A DNA stretch of 64,000 nt from Arabidopsis thaliana. Its lineage: Eukaryota > Streptophyta > Magnoliopsida > Brassicales > Brassicaceae. Location: positions 25,733,835 to 25,797,834 of the forward strand of contig NC_003076.8 in assembly GCF_000001735.4 (NCBI RefSeq). Reading direction: 5' to 3'. A model generated the notes under the pieces. The model was given only the letters and a program-made list of their open reading frames with translations. It did no database searches and was not told the DNA's origin. Both the position numbers and the translations under genes were made by a program. Shown in pieces: positions 1 through 9,607 of this stretch; the stretch's first letter is position 1, and each line of letters begins with the position of its first letter.

Positions 1-975
1 TATTATATCCTTAATTATTTTCTAAATAAATACTATTTCAGGTTATAATCCCTCTTTAATTTTATTGAAAGCTAAGTTAGTGAAAGTGTGCTCAAGCTTT
101 TTTTCATCCTTAATTATATTTTAATAGTACATTTGTTCAGGTGCGGTGTTGTGTGTGTTTCAAACACCCATTGTGACGGAAAAGAATAAAAGCTAACCAC
201 TCTTTTTAATTGTTTAATTTAAATTGACAATTTAGCATCTATCTAGCTTATACAACGCCAAAATTAGCTCAATACTTTTGTTTTATTTTTAAAAATATTA
301 TGTAGACTTTCATTTATGTTAAAAGTTATTATTCATAAAAGGACTTATGTGATTGGGGAATGTGGGTGAAAAGAAAAAGAAAAGTAAAAAGAATGAAAAT
401 GAAAATGGAGAAAAGAAAAAGAAAAAAGAAGCATAAGTGATGATTAAAGAATTGCACGGGAATTTTAAGTGCTTAATTACCCGCACGACTTCTCTCGCGT
501 CTCTCTCTTTTTTCTTCCTTTCTTTTGTTAACTTATGTATCTTGTCTGAAAAAGTTTTTAACTTTAGTCTTTTTTCTTCCTTTGATTTGATATTAAGAAC
601 AGTAATTTATACTGTGTTTTGAATTAGAAGTGGTCAATTCAAATTTCATTATGGTTGAGACCATTTGCTTTGGGTCTGATATGTCATTAAGATTGAAGTT
701 TTAGTTTGATTCTTTTGTGCTTTTTATTGGCATTTTGATTGAATAAACAAAACCATTTTAATCAAAATAAAAAAACGGGAATAATATCATAATATAGTAC
801 AAACATTCCAACTGAAACACGAGACGGGTCTTTTCTTTTATTTAGATAAAAACGTTGTCCAAGAGTTTTAGAAGAGCAATGACATCACAAAGTTTTGTTG
901 CATAAAGATCCCAGAAGCAATAAACATAAAGGGTTGTTTAATAATCTACCCACAGTTTAGGAGCTGGGGAGATCA
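1..975. other. AT-rich intergenic DNA left of FKBP12
   Basis: No supportable gene. The stretch is AT-rich with a purine-rich A/G tract at about 369-431. The one short open frame here (437-622) is low-complexity and matches no family I know. The last 100-150 bases before position 976 are probably the 3' UTR of FKBP12, which is read from the opposite strand. Confidence 0.6.
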
Positions 976-2156
976 TTACTGCACGCTCAGTACTTCGATT
1001 TCAAAGTCGAGAACAGAGTTTGGCTGGATCCCCCATGCCGGAAATCCACCAGCGCCATATGCGTAATCCGATGAGCACTGCAGAAGCAGATAAGATCGCA
1101 AGCCAAAGATGTTAAACATATAACGAAACACCCAAACTATCATGAAAGACAAAAGTGCTTCAACAGAGAGCCATAAAAGCATAGATGGCAAAGAGGAACA
1201 TGATGAGAGAAGCAGAGTATACATACCCGCAAGCGAGCAACCTCTCCAATTTGCATTCCGATAACGCCTTCATCCCATCCTGTAAGCAAAGTTAAACAAT
1301 CGAATCATATGATGTTCACTCGCCAAAAAAGAGGCAAATAGGTTCAGAGATATGATATGATTAACCATAAAACAGAGTAAGTAAGTTTATACCTTTGATC
1401 ACAGCACCTTTACCGATTTGGAACGAGAAAGGTTTTTGTCCCTCGTCCTTTGTACTATAATGATATACCAAAGAACAAAACACAGTTAGGCTCAAGGAAA
1501 TACCAAATTAAATAAGTCTTTTAAGACGAAACATATTGATTTATAAACTGAGTATGCGTAGATGATAAGAACAAGTAAGTGTAATTATCTTTTTATTGAT
1601 CCTAGAATCAAAGCTTACAATAAAGAATTATTTACCTCCAGAACTTCTGGGATAGATCACCATCTTTCCCTGCCAAAAAAAACACACACACAAGAGAAAT
1701 AAGATTCTCAAACAAATTCATTTCAATTCCACACAAGAAACTGGATTATAAGATAAACAAGATTCTTTAATTAAACCTACAAATAGAAAATCTAAACAAG
1801 AGATCTATTCGTATGAAGTTTCAGATGAGCAGACAAATAATCTCGCAGAACAGCAAAATTACAGATTAATTATGACCTAAGTGTTACTATCACCACCCAG
1901 AATAGAACATAAACCCTAATTAAATCTATTTCACATCATAGAAAACAAACAAATAGCGAGTACGACTACCACAACACATCAAATAGCTCTTCAACAAAGC
2001 AGATTTGTATAGATCGATTTAGCCTATCATGGAATTTTCAAAGATATAAATATGCAGAGGAAAGTTACCGAATCCGGTGCAATGGACGGTGACGGTTTGG
2101 CCCGGAGCGGGTTTGGGACCGTTGCCGGGTCTGATGACTTGCTTCTCCACACCCAT
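976..2156 (-). CDS. FKBP12: FKBP12 peptidyl-prolyl cis-trans isomerase
   Basis: Small cytosolic FK506-binding immunophilin that isomerises Xaa-Pro bonds; in animals and yeast the drug complexes inhibit calcineurin or TOR. Five exons on the minus strand join in frame: 2069-2156, 1636-1669, 1393-1454, 1227-1279 and 976-1077. They total 339 nt, giving 112 residues, the normal length of a single-domain FKBP12. The protein starts MGVEKQVIRPGTGP and carries the FKBP core, with VIKGWDEGV in the middle and the SSDYAYG and FDIEVL-like (FEIEVL) strands near the C-terminus. There is no transit peptide or TPR extension, so the cytosol is the expected location. Every intron is GT-AG. Its promoter holds a telo-box and site II motifs (see 2271-2327). 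I am confident of this call from memory of the Arabidopsis protein (AT5G64350). Confidence 0.97.
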
Positions 2157-2270
2157 CTCTATATCTTCTCTCTGTCTCTCTCACTGTTTCGCGTTCTTTG
2201 CAGCTTCGAATCTCGGAGTAGCTTTTGCCTATATATTTTGTTATTTATCAATTATCATGCTGTTTGATCT

Positions 2271-2327
2271 AAACCCTATCTGGGCCTAACAATAATCCAA
2301 AACCCAATTCGATGAAATTTAGGCCCA
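2271..2327 (-). promoter_or_regulatory. Telo-box and site II motifs in the FKBP12 promoter
   Basis: AAACCCTA lies at 2271-2278, followed at once by TGGGCCT at 2281-2287, and AGGCCCA lies at 2321-2327. All are 115-170 bases upstream of the FKBP12 start codon at 2156. Telo-box plus site II (TCP-binding) pairs are known from promoters of plant growth and translation genes. The motifs are seen directly; a role here is inferred. Confidence 0.6.
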
Positions 2328-2329
2328 TT

Positions 2330-3373
2330 ATTTATTCTTTCTCAAAGGTGGATAATATAATACTGTACCAGACCGAATTAAGAAGCAGAATCTAGCCCAA
2401 AACTATTTTTTACTTCGGATTCATCAAATTCAAGCCCAGACTTGTAGCTATCAAAATTTCCTTCGCATTTTTGAAAGATACATGGTCAAGAAGACAGAGC
2501 AATATAGATACAACGAACCTTCTTCATCACAATTACAGAAAAAATGATTATGTAGATATCATGTTTAGAGCCTAAACGGCTAAACAGTTCCATCATTAAT
2601 GTCTTAAACAAGCTTTTATGAACAGACAATGGAACCTTCACTGCGCAACTGGAGCGTATAAAAGCCAGATAACGTGCACGAATCACCTCTTGGATAGCTT
2701 CTGTATCTTCTAGATTCTGCAGAATACTCATTACAGGTAAGTGAGAATACCTAGCTACTATGACTACACAAAAAAAACTCTACATAGCCGTTTAGGTCTT
2801 TACCTTAGACCCCAGCAAGAAATTCTTGACAAAAAGCTTACTTGTTTTCCTTACCTTTCAAAGCATCAAGGATGAATGAAGCAAGCAATGTGTGTTGTCA
2901 CTTTCCCTCTTCGTTTGTCAGTCCAGAACACAACAAGTTATCTAGTGAATGAACAGAAGCAGCAATTACGACATGGAAACCACCTATGTTTTGCAATTTG
3001 CTGCTCTATGGCCTTTTGAGTTGGAGGAACATAATTCTTTTGGAACAAAATGAAACCTGAGCAGGATAAGTAACTCACTTTACTTTAGATAAGGCATTTG
3101 GCTAGTAAGGTTTTATAGTCTAATAAACCCGAGAAAGATAATCTTAATGCCTTTACTCAGAACTCAGAAGCAGAAGACTATATACCAGAAAGCGACGAAA
3201 GCATCCGAATTTTGAGCAAAATAACATCAACAGATTCCAACTACAGGGATTCCAAGGAATCAAAATGCTAGTATTTCCACTACAGTTAAACATCAACAGG
3301 AAACATAAAAGCTAAGGCCTACAACAACGAAACACCCGCAACCTAAACAAAGAGAGGAAAAAGCCTTACTTCA
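2330..3373. other. Spacer between FKBP12 promoter and the EIP9-like gene
   Basis: About 1 kb with no recognised gene. The right part probably carries the 3' UTR of the minus-strand gene ending at 3374. A minus-strand open frame of 81 codons at 2486-2731 matches no family I know and has no splice context I could tie to a neighbour, so I leave it uncalled. Two more TGGGCT-type motifs on the minus strand, near 2396 and 2434, extend the promoter cluster. Confidence 0.5.
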
Positions 3374-4768
3374 CTAAGTAGCCTTGATCTTATCATCTCC
3401 AACAACAGAAAGTATGGGCAAACTATTCAAGAATTCATCAAGTCCCTCAAAGAACCCAATCCCTTCCATATTATCTACCTCCCTGTTACTTCCGATCCCA
3501 TTGCCTGCATTTCCCCCACCTGCCACACCAGGCTCTTCCACTTCATTACTAAACTCCACATTCAAATCCAACCTCCCCAGGTTCTTAGCGCCTGTTCCCA
3601 TTCGTTTTCTAGTAATATAACTCCCTGGTTTAGACATAACCCCAGTTGAAGACCCAACAGCCGCAGCATTTGAAGCAATTGAAACCGCGTGATTGCTAGC
3701 ACTACTGATACTTTCTACATTTTGGACTTCTTCAACTCCATGTTTCTTGTTACTTCTCACATATGTTTCTTTCCCTTTCCCAACATTCGTCTTCTTATTC
3801 ACTTGTACCACATCTTGCCAATCACCATCATCACCAGCGTCATCTCCATCCGAAATCGCAACATAAATGTCATCATCGTCATAGTAAATCCTAGGAGGAC
3901 CCGGTTCCTTTCTCTTCTTTGGTTCACCATCCAACTTTTGCAGAGGACAGGCAAAGAGAGGTGAAATAGGTGACCAACTTGGAGCTTGAAATTCACCGGA
4001 AAACCCCAATGGAAACAAAGCCCATGAGCAAAAGTAAACGTCTTCGTCGTCTTTCTTATCCACCGGAGGTTTTGGTATCGTCACAGCTTGAAACGCTCTT
4101 CTACATTCTTGACATTTCAAAGTACATTCTTCGTAAGCCTTAGGGTACTCAAAGAGTACAAAGCAGTAAGGGCAAGCGGTCCAGAAGCTCGTCGCCATAG
4201 GATCCGCCGAGGTCCCAGCCTGGCTCTGAGACCGCGGTGGCGGATATACGGCGGTGCTACTGCTAGGTTCCCACTGGAAATTTTGATGCGATTGGGTTTG
4301 AGGATGGAATCCAGATTGACCGAGTTGACTAAGTTGCAATTCTCGGTCGTAGAATGATTTCTTGAACGGATCAGAGAGAACGAACCAAGCATCGGAGACG
4401 ATTTTAAGAGCTCGATCGGCGAATGGGAGACGATTAACGGAAGGATTGAGGAGAAGAGCGAGTCTACGGTACTGAGTCGCGACGTGTTCAGGGTTTTGAG
4501 CTAAACGACCGAGTCGGAGAACGGCGTACCAGTCTGGCAAGTTGGAATCACCTAAACGAGTCTCTCCGGCGAGAAGAATGTCGCAGATTGCGAGGATGTA
4601 GTCTGCAGCTTCTGCTCGGGTCGGGTCAGCTTCGCATGCGCGGATCGCAAATGTCTTTGCTCCTTGAAGATCACTAGACGCTAGAAGCTTCTCCGATGTT
4701 ACAAGCCACTGATCCGCCTCCACTCTGTTACCACCACCACCGCCAACTCCGCCGCGTCCGCCTACCAT
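3374..4768 (-). CDS. EIP9: J-domain-like protein with zinc ribbon (EIP9-like)
   Basis: One uninterrupted frame of 464 residues. After a Gly-rich N-terminus comes a helical region (about 15-70), then a J-like domain at about 79-142 (DWYAVLRLG...FYDREL). The invariant HPD tripeptide that stimulates Hsp70 is absent: the loop reads LLNPSVNR near residue 107. A CX2C...CX2C zinc ribbon follows (Cys199, 202, 219, 222), then a basic stretch and an acidic run around DDDD. This order (J-like domain, then zinc ribbon) is typical of the plant nuclear J-protein clade. I recall the locus as AT5G64360, EMF1-interacting protein 9, suggesting a link to Polycomb-type repression; the interaction cannot be seen in the sequence. 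The start at 4768 gives MVGGRGG and is the first ATG in frame. Confidence is high for the domain call and moderate for the symbol. Confidence 0.88.
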   Translation of the reverse strand: MVGGRGGVGGGGGNRVEADQWLVTSEKLLASSDLQGAKTFAIRACEADPTRAEAADYILAICDILLAGETRLGDSNLPDWYAVLRLGRLAQNPEHVATQYRRLALLLNPSVNRLPFADRALKIVSDAWFVLSDPFKKSFYDRELQLSQLGQSGFHPQTQSHQNFQWEPSSSTAVYPPPRSQSQAGTSADPMATSFWTACPYCFVLFEYPKAYEECTLKCQECRRAFQAVTIPKPPVDKKDDEDVYFCSWALFPLGFSGEFQAPSWSPISPLFACPLQKLDGEPKKRKEPGPPRIYYDDDDIYVAISDGDDAGDDGDWQDVVQVNKKTNVGKGKETYVRSNKKHGVEEVQNVESISSASNHAVSIASNAAAVGSSTGVMSKPGSYITRKRMGTGAKNLGRLDLNVEFSNEVEEPGVAGGGNAGNGIGSNREVDNMEGIGFFEGLDEFLNSLPILSVVGDDKIKAT

Positions 4769-5429
4769 ATCCCCTATTTCTTTTTGTTCCCTTTCGTTTT
4801 TCCTCTCTCCCCGTTGAATTTATTTATTATTTTATCGGTAAAGAGTAAATACAGATCTAAAAATTAAAAGGACGAAAACATGATGGATCGTCAATGGGCC
4901 GGAACAACAACATGATGGATCGTCAATGGCATTTTGGTCCTTTTCATTTTATATAATATGTGCAATGTGATGGATCGTCAATGGGCCGGAACACTTTTTT
5001 CTAAATTTTTCACTTACAAAAAATATTAATAAAATAAGATGTAATATTATTCTCTTAGGACAGTTTCTCTAAACAATTGGAAAAGTTTCTTGTAATCTCT
5101 CAAATGAGAGACTCACTCATCTTTACTGAGAGATTTTTTTAATTAAAAAAAACATTATTTACTATTTTATTTTTATTTTTGTAGATGAGAGATTTGAACG
5201 AAAAACCACCAATACAGATGCTTTTTAGGATGTTGTAAAGCCCAATAATTCTTTTAAGAATTAAAATATAATCTGGTGGGCTTTAGGTCTGGACAGCCTA
5301 ACTAAAATAAAATATTACATTCCGATTCCCAGAAAATAATTCGTAATCAATTGACCAAACCGATCGATCACTGTTGTCATAAAAGTCATCGCCATCTTGG
5401 TTTCGTGATCGAAAAAGACTCGTGAAAAA
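4769..5429. promoter_or_regulatory. Divergent promoter between EIP9-like gene and PYD3
   Basis: A 661-bp gap between two start codons facing apart. It contains three copies of a short motif with core TGATGGATCGTCAATGG (4881, 4913 and 4968), two of which end in a site II TGGGCC. Further site II-type motifs, AAGCCCA near 5238 and TGGGCTT near 5277, lie closer to PYD3. No gene is seen inside. Confidence 0.5.
4881..4992 (+). repeat. Triplicated short motif containing site II element
   Basis: Copies at 4881-4905, 4913-4929 and 4968-4992. The first and third are identical over 25 bases, ending in GGGCCGGAAC. The middle copy stops after CAATGG. The first two are 32 bp apart and the third 55 bp further on, so this is not a simple tandem array. 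Confidence 0.8.
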
Positions 5430-7197
5430 ATGGATCATATGATATCAGAAAACGGAGAAACAAGTGCCGAAGGATCGATTTGCGGCTATGATTCGCTGCA
5501 TCAACTCTTATCAGCGAATCTTAAGCCCGAGCTCTATCAGGTGACGTATCCACTCCCTCCAAACTAAATTACTCTTCTAGTGTGTTTGATCTCGCTTTTG
5601 ATTAGCCTGTCTAATTCGAATGATGATATTATGGATCTTTTGTTCTAGTGGTTTCAAGTGTTTATTTTAGTTATGTTGATCAGCTTTAAAAAATATGGAT
5701 TGTTGATGATTGGATTTGCAGGAGGTAAACCGGTTGCTCCTTGGACGTAACTGTGGGAGATCGCTTGAACAGATTGTTCTGCCGGAGTCTGCTAAAGCCT
5801 TGTCTTCAAAACATGATTTTGATCTCCAGGTTTATACTTCGTTAGTTATAGGATCAGATCATTGAACTTAATAGATTGAGACAATGTTTTGATTTGATTT
5901 GATCTTTGTATAAATATTGTCTAGGCTGCTAGCTTTTCAGCTGATAAAGAGCAAATGAGAAATCCTCGAGTGGTCAGAGTTGGTCTCATTCAAAACTCCA
6001 TTGCTCTTCCAACCACTGCTCCATTCTCGGACCAAACAAGAGGAATATTCGACAAGTTGAAGCCGATAATCGATGCTGCGGGTGTTGCTGGTGTTAACAT
6101 ACTGTGCTTGCAGGTTTTGCCTCCATTTGCTTTCTTTTATTGAAAAGTTGTTACTTCAATTGTTTTTGACCTTTTCTTTGGGGGGGAATGAATGGTTTTA
6201 TCGATAGGAAGCTTGGACCATGCCATTTGCATTTTGCACTAGGGAGAGGAGATGGTGTGAGTTTGCAGAGCCTGTTGATGGCGAATCGACAAAGTTTCTT
6301 CAAGAACTCGCTAAAAAGTATAACATGGTGATTGTTAGTCCTATTCTCGAAAGAGATATTGATCACGGTGAAGTGCTTTGGAATACCGCTGTGATTATAG
6401 GGAATAATGGAAATATCATTGGCAAGCATCGAAAGGTATATTTGTGCTAACACGTCTTTTGTTGCTCTGTCTTTTCTCTTGTCAGCTAATTTCTATTACT
6501 TGCTTGGTGGCAGAACCATATACCTAGGGTAGGAGATTTCAACGAGAGCACCTATTACATGGAAGGAGACACAGGCCATCCTGTGTTTGAGACGGTGTTT
6601 GGGAAAATTGCGGTTAATATATGTTATGGCAGACACCATCCTCTGAATTGGTTAGCTTTTGGTCTAAATGGTGCAGAGATTGTCTTCAACCCTTCAGCAA
6701 CTGTTGGTGAACTCAGTGAACCAATGTGGCCTATTGAGGTTTAACTTCTGATTCTCCACTTTACTCAATTTGAAGCTTTCTTTCTTTAGTAACACTGTCT
6801 AACAATGCAATATGTTCCTTAAAACTTGCAGGCACGAAATGCCGCAATAGCAAACAGTTACTTTGTTGGATCCATTAACCGAGTTGGAACCGAAGTATTC
6901 CCCAATCCTTTTACGTCAGGTGATGGAAAACCGCAACACAATGATTTCGGGCATTTCTATGGGTCAAGCCATTTTTCTGCACCAGATGCTTCTTGCACAC
7001 CGTCTTTGTCCCGTTACAAAGATGGTTTATTGATCTCGGACATGGATCTCAATCTCTGCCGGCAATACAAGGACAAGTGGGGATTTAGAATGACTGCAAG
7101 ATACGAAGTCTATGCCGATCTTTTGGCAAAGTACATAAAGCCAGACTTCAAGCCTCAAGTCGTCTCTGACCCATTGCTCCACAAGAATTCTACATAA
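5430..7197 (+). CDS. PYD3: Beta-ureidopropionase (N-carbamoyl-beta-alanine amidohydrolase)
   Basis: Last step of reductive pyrimidine catabolism: hydrolyses N-carbamoyl-beta-alanine to beta-alanine, CO2 and ammonia; cytosolic. Six exons join in frame (5430-5540, 5722-5829, 5925-6113, 6208-6435, 6514-6738, 6832-7197), giving 408 residues, the usual length. It is a nitrilase-superfamily enzyme and the Glu-Lys-Cys triad is visible: Glu137 in LQEAWTMPF, Lys212 in HRKNHIP and Cys249 in VNICYGR. The spacing matches the human enzyme (Glu119, Lys196, Cys233) within two residues. The N-terminal 90 residues form the helical extension seen in animal and plant members. All introns are GT-AG. I recall it as AT5G64370. 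Confidence 0.97.
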
Positions 7198-7507
7198 GAA
7201 GAAAATTTCACTCTGTGAATCTTCAAAGAAGAAAAGTCCAATAATCAATGTTCAATCATTTGTGTAAATGTAACGGTAACTGAAAATCTGTTTGTAGCTG
7301 AATATATGTTGATGCCAAAAGGCAGCTCCTTTGCTTTTATAATCGAACCGGTTTATAATTGAACCGGAATCCAATTCCAAAAATAACCGTAATCAGATAC
7401 TATGAACTGTGGGGTTTTCTACTCCTCGTCATCTTCTATTCGTTATCCGTTTTGAAGCGTACTCGGATGGGATTGAGTTTCGCAGATGCTTTAAATTCTA
7501 GAAAATA
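7198..7507. other. Short spacer between PYD3 and the plastid FBPase
   Basis: 310 bp holding the PYD3 3' UTR and the promoter and leader of the next gene. No extra gene. A short near-palindromic pair of AACCGG motifs occurs near 7345-7365. Confidence 0.5.
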
Positions 7508-9190
7508 ATGCAATCTCTTACCTTAACTCGGTACCCAACTCCAATTTCCCCGCCAAGACTCAATCTTTACCCGCTAAGACAAATCGCAGCTTCTGTTCTC
7601 TCTGCTCCGACCGCCGGTATTAACCGTCGCGATATGGCGTCTCGCCATCAGTCAACTTCCTTTAAGCCCCTTGCCGTTGGTCGGAATTTGACCGGAGATG
7701 ATGATGATGGTTACTGTACTCTTATAGACTTTGCAGGTAACAAACTGCTCTGTCTGAACGAACTTAGCACTGTCTCGATAATTCAAGTTAATGTGTTGTC
7801 TGTCATCCATTGTCAATCTATGTCCGAAAATCCGTAACTTTAGTGGAAATACCCTGAATTTAGCATCTAAAATGTGCTTAATTGAGTAAGACAAATCTTG
7901 GAAACTCTCTTAGACGAACAATGGTTGGGTTTTGACTTTTGACGGTTCCTCTGTATAAGCAGTTTGATTGAAGTCTTAAATTTATTATTATTTTAAGTTG
8001 TTCTATGAAATTTTCTGATAGGTAGTGGAGGAGGAGAAGGGAAAAATGTAGGAGAGGATCTTGTGGTGTTGCTTTACCACTTACAACATGCTTGCAAAAG
8101 AATCGCTTCTCTTGTCGCCTCTCCTTTCAATTCTTCACTCGGAAAGCTCTCTGTTAACTCCTCTAGTGGGTCAGACCGAGATGCGCCTAAGCCGCTCGAT
8201 ATTGTCTCGGTCTGTATCTTATTACTCTCTTTTTTATCATGATTCATATCAAGATTCAATCTTACAATTCATGTTTCCGTTTTGCAGAACGATATCGTCT
8301 TGTCCTCTCTTAGAAACTCAGGGAAAGTAGCAGTAATGGCTTCTGAAGAAAACGATAGTCCAACTTGGATCAAAGATGATGGTCCTTACGTTGTGGTTGT
8401 AGATCCTCTAGATGGATCACGGAACATCGATGCTTCGATTCCCACGGGAACTATATTTGGAATTTACAATCGTCTCGTTGAGCTTGATCATTTACCTGTT
8501 GAAGAGAAAGCTGAGCTCAATTCTTTGCAGAGAGGCAGCAGGCTTGTAGCTTCCGGTTATGTGCTATACTCTTCAGCCACTATCTTCTGTGTTACACTTG
8601 GATCGGGAACACACGCCTTCACGCTAGACCATTCCACAGGAGAATTTGTTCTTACCCATCAAAACATCAAGATCCCAACTCGGGGTAAAAAGCGTCTAAT
8701 GACACATATGACTTGATCCATTGCGACATTCCTATTCATGGCTCTGAACAACCTGCATTAATCGTTGTTTTTTGTATGATCAACAATAGGACAAATCTAC
8801 TCAGTGAACGATGCGAGGTACTTTGATTGGCCAGAAGGTTTAAGGAAGTACATTGACACAGTGAGACAAGGCAAAGGTCAAAACCCGAAAAAATACTCTG
8901 CGCGTTATATTTGTTCTCTAGTAGCTGATCTTCACAGGACTCTCTTATACGGTGGAGTGGCTATGAATCCAAGAGACCATCTTCGTTTAGTCTATGAAGG
9001 TAACCCTTTGGCTTTTCTCGTGGAGCAAGCTGGTGGCAAATCCTCTGATGGAAAAAGAGGGATACTTTCGATACAACCCGTGAAGCTTCACCAAAGATTG
9101 CCTCTGTTTCTTGGGAGCTTAGAGGATGTTGCTGAGCTAGAGAGCTATGGAGATGTGCAGCAGACTGTGAACCCTGGCTATGAAGTTTAA
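7508..9190 (+). CDS. cpFBPII: Fructose-1,6-bisphosphatase, plastid isoform II type
   Basis: Hydrolyses fructose-1,6-bisphosphate to fructose-6-phosphate. Four exons (7508-7736, 8022-8209, 8288-8684, 8790-9190) give 404 residues. The first 45 residues are rich in Ser, Thr, Pro, Arg and Leu and almost free of acids, consistent with a chloroplast transit peptide. The metal-binding signature is present as VVDPLDGSRN (DPLDGS at 178-183), though the residue after DGS is Arg where most FBPases have Ser. The C-terminal catalytic region (Y-S-A-R-Y-I, then GGVAMNPRDH) is intact. I see no cysteine-rich redox loop like that of the classic light-activated chloroplast enzyme, which fits the family knowledge that isoform II is not thioredoxin-regulated. 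I recall the locus as AT5G64380. Confidence 0.93.
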
Positions 9191-9607
9191 ACAACTCCTC
9201 TGTTTCATATTATCTGTAAAAACAATAAATGAATCGATGTTAGATTTGGTTGCTTGTAACATTATGTATTAGGAAAGTTAGATCCGTGTATATATCTGTT
9301 TATCAAGATTCAAGATCGACTGGTATAATCACAATTCACAAGTTTATTATGTTTCTTTATCAGAAGCAATCTTTCTTCGATTTCTAACACAGTCCCACTC
9401 CCATAAATTGGTTGTTAGATTTCGGTTAAGTTTAGTAAGAATTTTTAAAATCGGTACGGTATGGTTTGCCGTTAAATAATAAATATATAATGCGGATATT
9501 TGGCGCAAGTTAGCAACTTAGCGTTAAAGACCACCAAAGACTTCTCTCAAGTCCTCTGCGCCGGAAACCGCCGTGACGAGATTGGAGAGGGAGAGAGAGG
9601 AGAGATA
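9191..9607. other. Spacer between FBPase and HEN4
   Basis: 417 bp: 3' UTR of the FBPase, then the HEN4 promoter and leader with a GA-rich run at about 9581-9606 just before the start codon. The frame of HEN4 stays open upstream to about 9500 but has no in-frame ATG there, so 9608 is the start. Confidence 0.5.

Noticed and set aside
2486-2731. 81-codon minus-strand frame downstream of the EIP9-like gene
   Set aside because: No recognised family and no splice link to a neighbour; possibly part of a long 3' UTR.
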